From Pseudobdellovibrionaceae bacterium (GTDB taxonomy: Bacteria > Bdellovibrionota > Bdellovibrionia > Bdellovibrionales > JAMPXM01): a stretch of DNA of 16,435 nucleotides. Positions 6,058 through 14,134 of the stretch are shown here, piece after piece; within the stretch, counting starts at the first letter, position 1, and the number at the start of each line of letters is the position of its first letter. The notes under the pieces are model-generated. The model made no database searches, was not told the DNA's origin, and saw only the letters and a list, made by a program, of their open reading frames with translations. The stretch covers positions 1-16,435 of the forward strand of contig JAEUWE010000011.1 in the NCBI GenBank assembly GCA_016791465.1, in the 5' to 3' direction. The translations under genes and the position numbers were made by a program.

Positions 6058-6702
6058 ATGATTGGGAAACTTCTGGCAGCATTTCACCACGGCGGCTTCT
6101 TTATGTGGCCGATTCTCTTTATCTCGTTCATGGGCGCAGCACTTGTCTTCGAGCGCGTTCGCTACATGCGACAAGCCTCCTCGGTTCGCAAAGAGGAGTT
6201 TCTCAACCAGCTCAATCAGCTCGTTCTGCAAGGAAATCTCGAGCGCTGCATCGCTCTCTGCAATCAACACCCAACACCACTCACTAAAATTGTGCGTTCA
6301 GGCTTAATGGCGATCGCATCAAAGAAGTCGGTCGACGAGGTTCAAACGGCGATGGATGCCGTCGCTCTTCGCGAAATTCCAAAAATCGAAAAGCGAACCG
6401 GGCTACTCGCCATGCTCGCAAACCTCGCGACGCTTGTCGGACTGCTCGGCACGACCGTTGGTATGATTGGAGCTTTCTCTGCGGTTGCAACAGTTGCCGC
6501 CCATGAAATGGCGCCACGACTCGCATCCGAGATTTCTGAAGCGATGAACTGTACCGCGTTCGGTCTTCTAGTGGCGATCCCGCTGCTCGGATCGTACGGT
6601 TGGCTACAAACTCGCGGTACAGAATTGGTCGATGATGTACATGAGGCCGCTGTCGCGACGCTTAACTTTATTCTCTCTAATCGCGACAAGTTCGCTCGAT
6701 AG
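6058..6702 (+). CDS. ExbB/TolQ/AglR-family stator protein, second copy
   Basis: This is a second MotA/TolQ/ExbB protein, 214 residues like the one at 745 but clearly different in sequence. TM1 lies at about 14-32 (MWPILFISFMGAALVFERV), TM2 at about 117-141 (ANLATLVGLLGTTVGMIGAF at 121-140) and TM3 at about 164-183 (CTAFGLLVAIPLLGSYGWL), with the charged cytoplasmic loop between TM1 and TM2. The ATLVGLLGTT motif and the TM3 NCTAFGLLVA motif are those of the family's channel helices. It heads an ExbB-ExbD-ExbD set matching the AglR-AglQ-AglS composition of the Myxococcus gliding motor, and follows the GltG-like gene by 31 bases. It may be transcribed both by read-through and from its own promoter. 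Confidence 0.93.
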   Translation: MIGKLLAAFHHGGFFMWPILFISFMGAALVFERVRYMRQASSVRKEEFLNQLNQLVLQGNLERCIALCNQHPTPLTKIVRSGLMAIASKKSVDEVQTAMDAVALREIPKIEKRTGLLAMLANLATLVGLLGTTVGMIGAFSAVATVAAHEMAPRLASEISEAMNCTAFGLLVAIPLLGSYGWLQTRGTELVDDVHEAAVATLNFILSNRDKFAR

Positions 6703-6717
6703 TCACGAGGAAACACT

Positions 6718-7185
6718 GTGGGCGCATCGATGCCAGGAGGCGGAAAATCCGCCAACTATGAACTGAATCTCGTTCCTTTCATCGATCTGTTCTCGACGCT
6801 CATTTGTTTTCTTCTTATCACTGCCGCCTGGCAAAGCATGGAAACAATCAATACAGGCGCACCACCAAAATCAGTTCAAAATCTCGAAGATGACTCTCCC
6901 CCTCCTTCTCCGGAGCCGGCAAAGAAAGCCGCGTTAACGGTCACGCTCTTTGTCGACCGTCTTGATGTCGGAGAAGACAACAGCATTCGATCACTTCCCC
7001 ACGTACAAGGCTCACCTGACTACAACGCTCTCGGCAACATTCTGACCGAATGGAAGCGAAAGTATCCTGATCGCAAAGATCTCATTCTCGCTACCGAAAA
7101 CCGCGCACCCTACAAACACCTTGTCAAACTGATGGACGTCTTCATTGAGCGCAAGTTCCCTGAGGTCGGCATTACTCTGAACTAG
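6718..7185 (+). CDS. ExbD/TolR-family stator partner (AglQ/AglS-like), first of two
   Basis: This 155-residue protein starts at GTG 6718, with GAGGAAA at 6707-6713 as its ribosome site; an in-frame ATG at 6730 is possible but too far from that site. It has a short N-terminus, one transmembrane helix (about 18-38, LVPFIDLFSTLICFLLITAA) and a periplasmic domain. With the GTG start the essential aspartate is again residue 23 (VPFID), as in TolR. After the helix comes a Pro-rich spacer (DDSPPPSPEPAKK at 59-71) and then the small alpha/beta domain, so the periplasmic arm is longer than in the ExbD-like protein at 1390. It lies 15 bases after the ExbB gene. Confidence 0.9.
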   Translation: MGASMPGGGKSANYELNLVPFIDLFSTLICFLLITAAWQSMETINTGAPPKSVQNLEDDSPPPSPEPAKKAALTVTLFVDRLDVGEDNSIRSLPHVQGSPDYNALGNILTEWKRKYPDRKDLILATENRAPYKHLVKLMDVFIERKFPEVGITLN

Positions 7186-7198
7186 GAAAGGCTTCTTC

Positions 7199-7744
7199 GT
7201 GTCTCACAGCGACAAAATTGAAAAGCCCGGTTATCACATACGACCCAAGTATGACCTACATGGTATGCGACGACGCCGCACTGACGACCACAAAGGCCAT
7301 GTCGCCGCCGAGCTTCCTTTGACGGCCATGATCGATATGTTTTCAATTTTGGTCATTTATCTTCTTATGAACTTCTCCGCCACCGGCGACGCATTTTTCA
7401 TGTCAAAGCCTGGAATCGTGCTGCCCGCAGCAGGAAACGCCAAAGAGCTGATGACGGCGCCGCTCATCTCTTTCTCGAAAGGTGTGTACTACCTCGATGT
7501 TCAAGACCCTATCGTCAAACTCGAAGATAACACCGAGAACCTGAGCCAAATCATCTACGCGTTGAAGCAGCTCGAGACTCAAATCAAAGCCAAACGACCG
7601 AAAGATTTCGACGGCCGAATCAATCTTCAGGCCGATGAAAACACACCCTTGCTTTATATTAAGCGCGCCATGTCGGCAGCGACGTCAGCGGGATGGTCGA
7701 GTATTAACTTTGTCGTCGACAATGGTTCCAAACGAAAAGACTAG
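7199..7744 (+). CDS. ExbD/TolR-family stator partner, second of two, with extended basic N-terminus
   Basis: This 181-residue protein starts at GTG 7199 behind AGGAAAGG (7184-7191), overlapping the stop of the previous gene. It has the ExbD layout of one transmembrane helix (about 40-58, LPLTAMIDMFSILVIYLLMN) and a periplasmic domain, with the proton-site Asp at residue 46. The cytoplasmic N-terminus is about 20 residues longer than in the other two ExbD-like proteins and carries four Arg in a row (24-27), which would fix it on the cytoplasmic side and could bind a partner or lipid. Two different ExbD-type proteins beside one ExbB resembles AglQ plus AglS in Myxococcus. Its TAG stop shares the palindrome CTAG (7741-7744) with the stop of the convergent TPR gene. 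Confidence 0.88.
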   Translation: MSHSDKIEKPGYHIRPKYDLHGMRRRRTDDHKGHVAAELPLTAMIDMFSILVIYLLMNFSATGDAFFMSKPGIVLPAAGNAKELMTAPLISFSKGVYYLDVQDPIVKLEDNTENLSQIIYALKQLETQIKAKRPKDFDGRINLQADENTPLLYIKRAMSAATSAGWSSINFVVDNGSKRKD

Positions 7745-10700
7745 ATCGCCTTCTTCGCTGACGGATGCAAGAGCTTTGGCTTTGTTCCCGGCACCCGCTT
7801 ACTCGCCAGTTGCTTGATCTTCCCTTTAAATCCGAACTCATGGTAGAGACCAACCAAGTTCCAAACAGCCACGGGCTCACCCGAACTGATCTTCATCGCA
7901 CGTTTGAACTGTTCTGCCGCGCGATCAAGATCATTGAGGTACCAACGACACAGACCAATACCGGCAATCGCAGCAGAGTTTTTTTCATCGATTTCAAGAA
8001 CACGATTGTATATCGCAGTCGCAACCCAGTACTGACCATCGGCAATGTAAGCTTCTGCCAGTTGGTGCAGAATGCCGACATCACGAGGTTTGTCATAAAG
8101 CTTCAATCGAATCGTGCGGGCAACCGAAGGCGGTTTAAACGATTGCTGAGTCGATGCTACAACGGCATCGGCCTCGTCCTTCACAATCGTTCGTCCCCGA
8201 TCACGGCAGCCCTGAACATAGCGAGTGAAGACCTCGAAGCGTTCCGCTGTCTCAAGACATTGACCAAATGTTGCCGACGCTGCATCTCGGTACTGCTTCG
8301 CCTGTTTATCAAGTTCTGTCTTATAGATTTTTACTTCTTGCTGACTCAATCCCTTAGGCAGCGGTGATTCGCCAATAAAGCGACCCAGCTCAAAGTTGGC
8401 CTGACCCAAAAGATAGAGCGAAGCAATCGTCCATCTCCCGGCTCCGACCTTCACAATAGAGTTCAACTCTTGCGACAGATTCTGAAACGACTTAATCTTT
8501 CCAAGAAGCGCTCCTTGATCGGATGCATCACGCATCTGAATTGAACGAAATGCTTCAAGCGCTCTCTGCGCCAACAAAAACCGGGCATGCGCCGATTGGT
8601 CAAGATCTCCAGATTGAGAGACGGCCTTCAACTTCGGAAGTGCCTCGGCCTGTCGGCCTTGCCGCCAAAGAGCAAGCCCGACAAGATAGTCACCAGTCGA
8701 TCCGGACAACCGAGCCCCACTCACTTCGAGTTGACGCCAATCCGCCAACATTTGATCAGCTCTCGCAACCGCAGATGCATCGCCAAGTGTCATGGCAATA
8801 TTCTTTGATCGCTTGTAGTCACCAAGCCATTCGTATATTTGTGCCGCGCTCTTTTTCCACTCAATCGACTCTTTCTCCTTCGGATAGCGCTCAGCGAATC
8901 GAGCCAAATATCGGGCAGCTCTCTCAAAGTCAGCCGTCATTAAAGCGGTCTGCGCCATCGAGCTCACAACCTCTTTGCTGTATGTCGAGTCGGAATACTT
9001 CTCGAGCAAAGCTTCGCCCACATCATATAGTTCCGGATCACGCTTAGACCGCAATGATGTGAACGCTTCATACAACGCTGTCGCACCCATCGACGAGTCC
9101 TTGTACTTACTCGCCATTGACATCAGATTTTCAGCATACTGCTTTGAACCAAAACTTCCGGCCGCGAGCTGCAGGTCCTTTAACTGGGCCCGCCGACTCG
9201 CATCGCGAATCGCCGACCGATCGTCAGTCGATAGCCCCTGCGTCTTCTCTAGTGACTTTGCAGCCGTCACCAACCCTTTAAAGTCATCAAGCTGAGAATA
9301 GGCGTTGATGATCATGAAAATTGCGTCGCGCACCCGCTCATCTCGAGGAAAACTCTTTACGAAAAATGTGAACGCTTGAATCGCCTGGGGCAGATGGCGA
9401 TCTTCATACCAACTCTGCGCGATATTGTATGCGGTGCTCGCAGCAGCTGGGTGTCGCATATGAGATTGAATCCAACCGGTCCCCACTTCGCGAATGGCAC
9501 GTCGCGACCGTAAAACGTCTAACGCCGACAGAGAGTCGACCTTCTTCAGAGCGTTGACGTACGACTGAATGGCCGACTCGTTAAATTCATTTTTCTTTTT
9601 CTTTACTTTTGCTACTCGAGCCAACTGTTCAAACGTCATACCCGCGCGAACCCAGTCTTCGGCACGATATAGACTTTCTGACTTATTGATCAACATCTTC
9701 TCGGCGGCAACGTGCTGAGGGAACCCAACTTGATAGAGCTCATACGCACGAGCCGCCGTTCTAAATCCCTCAGTTCCTTGTTGGTCTCGAGCCGCCTGCT
9801 GCAATCGTGTCGCGATATCTCGAGTCACCAACTCCAAGAACTTTAATTGGCGACGTGCTTTTGCTATCAGTTGACCCGCATCTGTCACCTTACTTGATCG
9901 AATAGTCTGTGCGGTCAAAACCGCGTGCTCAACAAGTGTGAGATTGCCGACCTTAGATGAGTTCTTTTTGATCGCATCATTCCAACGCTGAATCGCTTCA
10001 AATTTAAGATCAGGATCAGTGTTGGCAATCAGGACTTCACTCCATACATCGGCCACCTCGTTCCAAAGATCCTTCAACGCCAGACGCTTGCCCACACGGG
10101 AAAGAACTCTCCGATAAGTGAGATGCGAATCCGCTATCTTTCTAAAATAGTCGACGGGATGAAGCACCGCTTTCGACACGGGAGTTGGCACTTGAGAGAC
10201 GACTTTCGCCACGGTCGACGGCACCTTCGGAGACGGTCGAACCCACGCCGACACTTTGGCCGGAAGAGACTTCGGTTGAGACGCCGCCAATTCTGCGACC
10301 TTCTCAGCCTTCTCTGCGGCCCGCAGACTCGCAATGTAGTCTCCATAGATCTCAACATAGGGCACGGCCAAGGAAAGAATTGCCTCGCGCTTAATATCTG
10401 TTTTACGGTACGCCTCTGAAAGATCTGCTGACGAAACCAAGCCCTGAGTCCGAATCGCCTCCTCAAAAGCCGTCACCGCCTCTGGATACTTCTGCTGGTT
10501 GATAAAACACCAGCCCACTCGATAGTGGGCCAGTGGCGTGTAGGCCGATAGGTCTTTTGCAATAACTCTTCTAAACGCTTCAAGTGCCCCATCGATATCT
10601 TTCTTCTCTTCCAAAAAGTAGTCGCCCAAAATGATATTGGCTTCGCGCAAGTAAGGTGAATCCGGAAATTCTTGATTCAACTGCGCGAATGATTTGATCA

Positions 10701-11190
10701 TCGCTTCAGCCTGATTGAGGTCCCTTAACTCAAGAGCCTTCAGAAATAACGCGCGATCACGCAGTTTTGACTTCGGAAAGAACGCGTAGATTTTCTGATA
10801 GATGTCGATCGCTTCGCTCTTCGGCCTCTTTTCGGCCGTAAAATCCAACTCATTGATCGGCACCTTCTTGTTCTGATTGATTTTGATCAGATACATCAAT
10901 CGACTTTTCTGCAAATGCAGGTCGGCAAGTGAAAAATAGAGATCCGGCAAAAACTCAGTATCTCGAACGCGCTTCGTCTCCGCCGTCGTAACTTTAATTT
11001 TCTGCTCGGTCTTTGACAGCTGACTCTTCAGCTCTGCCACTTCGGATGCGTCCAGGCCACGACCGGCGATCGGTGTTCGCTTTCCCGTCAAGACTGGACG
11101 ATCCGACTCTTCCGACTTAACAACCGCCCTACTCGGTACACTCGCCCCGAGTCCCAATGTTGCGACAAATAGAACGATGAGTGTTTTCAT
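7741..11190 (-). CDS. Large periplasmic TPR scaffold protein (Glt/Agl-type)
   Basis: The 1149 residues begin with a signal peptide (about 1-22, MKTLIVLFVATLGLGASVPSRA). A short coiled-coil-like stretch follows at about 50-75, then helical repeats along nearly the whole length. The clearest TPR units are near the N-terminus, for example the stretch containing HYRVGWCFINQQKYPEAVTA and the hairpin ending GDYFLEEKKDIDGALEAFRR, and at the C-terminus (about 1030-1110, including GLCRWYLNDLDRAAEQFKRA). The tail is basic (KPKLLHPSAKKAI). Such proteins are protein-protein scaffolds; in Myxococcus, exported TPR proteins (GltD/GltE type) belong to the gliding complex in the periplasm. The ATG overlaps the previous gene's stop by four bases, with GAGGA as ribosome site inside that gene's acidic tail. 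The TPR call is firm, the specific family member not. Confidence 0.85.
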   Translation of the reverse strand: MKTLIVLFVATLGLGASVPSRAVVKSEESDRPVLTGKRTPIAGRGLDASEVAELKSQLSKTEQKIKVTTAETKRVRDTEFLPDLYFSLADLHLQKSRLMYLIKINQNKKVPINELDFTAEKRPKSEAIDIYQKIYAFFPKSKLRDRALFLKALELRDLNQAEAMIKSFAQLNQEFPDSPYLREANIILGDYFLEEKKDIDGALEAFRRVIAKDLSAYTPLAHYRVGWCFINQQKYPEAVTAFEEAIRTQGLVSSADLSEAYRKTDIKREAILSLAVPYVEIYGDYIASLRAAEKAEKVAELAASQPKSLPAKVSAWVRPSPKVPSTVAKVVSQVPTPVSKAVLHPVDYFRKIADSHLTYRRVLSRVGKRLALKDLWNEVADVWSEVLIANTDPDLKFEAIQRWNDAIKKNSSKVGNLTLVEHAVLTAQTIRSSKVTDAGQLIAKARRQLKFLELVTRDIATRLQQAARDQQGTEGFRTAARAYELYQVGFPQHVAAEKMLINKSESLYRAEDWVRAGMTFEQLARVAKVKKKKNEFNESAIQSYVNALKKVDSLSALDVLRSRRAIREVGTGWIQSHMRHPAAASTAYNIAQSWYEDRHLPQAIQAFTFFVKSFPRDERVRDAIFMIINAYSQLDDFKGLVTAAKSLEKTQGLSTDDRSAIRDASRRAQLKDLQLAAGSFGSKQYAENLMSMASKYKDSSMGATALYEAFTSLRSKRDPELYDVGEALLEKYSDSTYSKEVVSSMAQTALMTADFERAARYLARFAERYPKEKESIEWKKSAAQIYEWLGDYKRSKNIAMTLGDASAVARADQMLADWRQLEVSGARLSGSTGDYLVGLALWRQGRQAEALPKLKAVSQSGDLDQSAHARFLLAQRALEAFRSIQMRDASDQGALLGKIKSFQNLSQELNSIVKVGAGRWTIASLYLLGQANFELGRFIGESPLPKGLSQQEVKIYKTELDKQAKQYRDAASATFGQCLETAERFEVFTRYVQGCRDRGRTIVKDEADAVVASTQQSFKPPSVARTIRLKLYDKPRDVGILHQLAEAYIADGQYWVATAIYNRVLEIDEKNSAAIAGIGLCRWYLNDLDRAAEQFKRAMKISSGEPVAVWNLVGLYHEFGFKGKIKQLASKRVPGTKPKLLHPSAKKAI

Positions 11191-12677
11191 TCATCATCCT
11201 CATCATCGGTCTCCGGAGGAGGCGGAGGGGGCGGAGGACGGCGAGGCGCTGGAACAACGCCCAACCCATTTGGCAGCGGCGTCTGGCATCGACCGCGCAG
11301 CATGACCTCATAGGAGTCCAATTCATCCCACCAAGATTCATTCGTCACCGGCCAATGAAGCTTCTCAAACTTCGTTCGCGAAGCTCCTGTCGGCAGATAG
11401 TCAATCGTATCGCTCGGCGCTGCCGTCAATGGTCGGATCGATGATTCGTATTCAAGAAATGTGACTTGATCCCGAAGATCGACGAACTGATTTGCAACTC
11501 GCTCCAGCTCTTTGCCTAGGAGCCGATCGACCTCACTCTGAAGCTGTCGCTCACGAGTCGCCAATTGCCTTCGTAGCCAAACGCCCAATCCCGGAGAGAC
11601 ACGAATATCCTCATCGGTTAGCGCCCGCAGCTCCACACGCAAACGATGGACCAACGTGGCACGTTTTTGCAACGATCGCGACTGCAGCGCCATCTGCTTC
11701 AGTCTGTCATCAGACTCAAGCGGCAGCCGCGATTCAATTTGTTTGTAAGTCTTCTTGTACTTATCGCGAAAAGCCGTTGTCGACTGCTTCACAAGGTCAT
11801 AGCGGCAGAGATCACGCTCAATGACCATACGCAAGAGGTCGGCCTCTGGCGTTTTCAGATCGGCATAGTAACCAGAATCCAACACCTGAAGAATACCAAG
11901 CGCTTTGCCATACTCGCGCATATAGTAGCGCGACCACGCCATCTCGTGCAGTGCTCGGGCCCGCTCTCGAATCGGCAAGTCGAGACCGCGAACAGCCTCA
12001 AGGCTCGCCTGATAGTCACCTTTCTCAAAAATCAATCGAGCGCGATTCAGTTCCGAAAACTGCTTCGTCGTTGCGCGAATCACTGCCTTCTTGGCGAGCT
12101 CAGAGAAAATTGCCTCAGCCTCATCTTCGCGACCATCGGCAAGCGCACTCACCGCTCGATCATAGAGCCGCTCAGAGTGCCACGCCGAATCGACAGCCAC
12201 CTGACCCAACTCACGCGTCGCCCAATCCACGAACCCACGGCGCATGAGTGCGCGCGCTCGGTACCACGCAAGCATCGAACGCGCCGTCGCCGTTTCCACA
12301 GTACCATCGTATTCAAACGCAAAGTCCTCAATCGCGCTCTCATCAATTTCTACCGTCAACGCCAAAGCTTCGAGCTGCTTCAGCGCCAGCGCGCCTTGCG
12401 AAGTTCCAATCGCTCGACTCGCAACGTCCATGTAGATTTGTTGTGCCGCCAAAGTACGGCCCAACTTCACAAGAGTCGCCGCCGCAAGAATTTTCACCTC
12501 GTCTCGCTGTGAGTCCGTCAAATCCTCTGGGGGATTTGTGTCCAACGAATTTTCAATCGCCTGCTCGCCCGCTTTCTCGTAACTCTCAAGCCACGCCTTA
12601 TCCAAGGCCGCCAATCCAGTGCTGCGATGGGCGACCAAGACCAAGGCGAAAAGAACTACGCGAGTCGAAATTCTCAC
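11187..12677 (-). CDS. Exported TPR/coiled-coil protein with poly-proline acidic tail (GltE/AglT-like)
   Basis: This 496-residue protein starts at GTG 12677. A signal peptide (about 1-23, cleavage near GLA|A) is followed by TPR-like helical pairs (about 70-290; HEMAWSRYYMREYGKALGIL is a clear one), an Arg/Glu-rich coiled-coil stretch (about 330-420) and a last segment ending in eight prolines (481-488) and the acidic ETDDEDDE. An OmpA-type or enzymatic domain is not visible. It lies between the outer-membrane barrel gene (4-base overlap GTGA at 12674-12677) and the large TPR gene (ATGA at 11187-11190), so the three are made together. A periplasmic scaffold linking the barrel to the inner-membrane motor is the likely role, by analogy with Myxococcus GltE/AglT. 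The size is similar to that family, but sequence identity is not shown here. Confidence 0.82.
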   Translation of the reverse strand: MRISTRVVLFALVLVAHRSTGLAALDKAWLESYEKAGEQAIENSLDTNPPEDLTDSQRDEVKILAAATLVKLGRTLAAQQIYMDVASRAIGTSQGALALKQLEALALTVEIDESAIEDFAFEYDGTVETATARSMLAWYRARALMRRGFVDWATRELGQVAVDSAWHSERLYDRAVSALADGREDEAEAIFSELAKKAVIRATTKQFSELNRARLIFEKGDYQASLEAVRGLDLPIRERARALHEMAWSRYYMREYGKALGILQVLDSGYYADLKTPEADLLRMVIERDLCRYDLVKQSTTAFRDKYKKTYKQIESRLPLESDDRLKQMALQSRSLQKRATLVHRLRVELRALTDEDIRVSPGLGVWLRRQLATRERQLQSEVDRLLGKELERVANQFVDLRDQVTFLEYESSIRPLTAAPSDTIDYLPTGASRTKFEKLHWPVTNESWWDELDSYEVMLRGRCQTPLPNGLGVVPAPRRPPPPPPPPETDDEDDE

Positions 12678-13387
12678 TCATCACCCGCCGCATGCCGTGA
12701 AAGAAGTTCGAATTGCGTCTCAAATCCGACTCCGATGTCGGTAATCCCCGTCAGCCCAAGCTGTGTATCGTTGAAAAAATACTGTCTGAGATAAATTCGA
12801 ACTGCCGATTTTGGCGAAACAAAATACCGCGCTTGAATTCCAGGCGCAATGGTTGGCAGATGGCCGACCTGACTAAAAACCAAACTTCCAACACCGAGAT
12901 AGAATCCCGTTTCGCTATGAACTAAAGTCTTATTGAACAACAAACTCTTGGAGTAGAGCGGCGTGTAGACAATTCCGGTCATGATGATATTGCGCGGATA
13001 ATCGATGACTCCGCCAAATCCGATATTCTGAACACCAACTCCTAGGTTCTTAAAGTCTTCCTTCAGCTGAGTTTCGCGATTGAAGTTGTAGCTGTAGCTC
13101 AAGACTTCCCAGGCGAAATAGGGCTTGAAGTAAAATGAGTACGCGCCCGTCAGAGGAAATCCGCGGTTGAATGAGTCCGTCGGAATGTAACCAACACTGA
13201 TCGAAACTGCTTGGTCAATTTTATTTGTGCGACCTTGAATAGCAACCGGAGTCGGCAGATCGTAGACATCGCGCTTTGGCGACTCTTCAGATATCGCCTC
13301 TTCCTGTGCAAAAACAACCGATGCGCCACTCATCGAAACAAAAAGCGCGACAACGACTAGCCACGTCGGGAACGTAAACTTCTTCAT
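12674..13387 (-). CDS. Outer-membrane beta-barrel protein, OMP_myx_plus type (GltA/GltB-like)
   Basis: From ATG 13387 this is 237 residues (GTG 13390 would add one). The AGAGG at 13392-13396 fits the ATG better than the GTG. A signal peptide ends at VFA|QEE (about residue 28). The mature part alternates polar and aromatic residues in barrel-like strands; after a linker (VYDLPTPVAIQGR) come SISVGYIPTDSFNRGF and SYSFYFKPYFAWEVL-like segments, the pattern of the delta-proteobacterial barrel family that includes Myxococcus GltA and GltB. I count roughly eight strands by eye. It is the first gene of the barrel-TPR-TPR unit and overlaps the next gene by four bases, so it probably gives the periplasmic TPR proteins an outer-membrane anchor. 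No Cys is present. Confidence 0.82.
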   Translation of the reverse strand: MKKFTFPTWLVVVALFVSMSGASVVFAQEEAISEESPKRDVYDLPTPVAIQGRTNKIDQAVSISVGYIPTDSFNRGFPLTGAYSFYFKPYFAWEVLSYSYNFNRETQLKEDFKNLGVGVQNIGFGGVIDYPRNIIMTGIVYTPLYSKSLLFNKTLVHSETGFYLGVGSLVFSQVGHLPTIAPGIQARYFVSPKSAVRIYLRQYFFNDTQLGLTGITDIGVGFETQFELLSRHAAGDE

Positions 13388-13400
13388 CACCTCTATTTCA

Positions 13401-13425
13401 GCTCAATTCCCGAGGCAATTTGAGC
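13401..13425 (-). repeat. Inverted repeat upstream of the barrel-TPR unit
   Basis: GCTCAA (13401-13406) and TTGAGC (13420-13425) are perfect 6-base complements around a 13-base loop, ending five bases upstream of the AGAGG of the barrel gene. A second small repeat, GAGAC (13436-13440) and GTCTC (13450-13454), lies beside it. No T-run follows either on the minus strand, so they do not look like lipB terminators. They could be an operator or an RNA hairpin near the ribosome site. The 97-base gap 13388-13484 holds no gene. Confidence 0.3.
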
Positions 13426-13484
13426 CTTTGTCGCCGAGACCAGACGTTCGTCTCACCAAGGCCCACACTCGAATTAAATCACCG

Positions 13485-14123
13485 CTAGAGAAAGCGCCTC
13501 TGAAGCGCCAGTTCAAGACGAGCTTCCACCGTCTCACGCGCTGGCAACGTGCCGAGCACACTCTCCATCGAGACAACACTTCCCGGAGCAAATCCACATG
13601 GCTTCATTCCACTAAATGCCACCGGATCATCAGCCACGTTTAATGCTAGACCATGAAATGAAATCCAGCGGCGAACACCGATCCCAATAGACGCGATTTT
13701 CTGCGATCCAATCCAGACACCGGTCGCCTCACTTGCCTCTTCTGCTCCGTCTTCTTTTTGAATCGCGTGAGGAACCGCTTCGATGCCAAACGACTGGAGC
13801 GTTTCTAGTATCGCGTCCTCAAGCGAGCGCATGTAGCGATGTAGATCCCGACCACGAGAATTGAGATCCAGTATGGGATAAACAATAACCTGGCTCGGCC
13901 CATGGTACGTCGCTCGTCCGCCTCGCCCAACCTCAATCGTGTCGCCAGACCACCCAAAGACGTCCCCGTCCTTAGTCCCGCGCCCCAAAGTCACGATCGG
14001 CGGGTGCGAACAAAAGATGAGCGTTTCTGGTTTTAACTCGCGACTCACTCGATCGACAGCTTCAAACTGGCGATCAAGTGCTTCTCGATAGGGAATCAAT
14101 CCCCAGTTTTCAACGGCCAGCAT
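13485..14123 (-). CDS. lipB: Octanoyltransferase LipB
   Basis: LipB moves the octanoyl group from octanoyl-ACP to a lysine of lipoyl domains (such as E2 of pyruvate dehydrogenase), the first step of lipoate synthesis in the cytoplasm. The 212 residues carry the family signature RGGRATYHGPSQ (67-78), the catalytic Lys142 in GSQKIASIGIGV, the segment SFHGLALNV (155-163) and the catalytic Cys176 in MKPCGFAPG. Length is normal for LipB. The ribosome site TGAGG overlaps the TGA stop of the dihydrolipoyl dehydrogenase gene 11 bases upstream, so it belongs to the same operon as E3 and E2, whose lipoyl group it starts. A short acidic insert (KEDGAEEASEA, 123-133) precedes the Lys motif. Confidence 0.97.
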   Translation of the reverse strand: MLAVENWGLIPYREALDRQFEAVDRVSRELKPETLIFCSHPPIVTLGRGTKDGDVFGWSGDTIEVGRGGRATYHGPSQVIVYPILDLNSRGRDLHRYMRSLEDAILETLQSFGIEAVPHAIQKEDGAEEASEATGVWIGSQKIASIGIGVRRWISFHGLALNVADDPVAFSGMKPCGFAPGSVVSMESVLGTLPARETVEARLELALQRRFL

Positions 14124-14134
14124 AGACTCACACC

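Noticed and set aside
7710..7722. Near-palindrome TTGTCG-T-CGACAA as a terminator
   Set aside because: The loop is too small, there is no T-run on either strand, and it lies inside the coding end of the second ExbD-like gene.
11646..12512. 288-codon plus-strand ORF
   Set aside because: It is antisense to the GltE-like TPR gene, Arg/His-rich, with no ribosome site or domain pattern; typical of a shadow frame.
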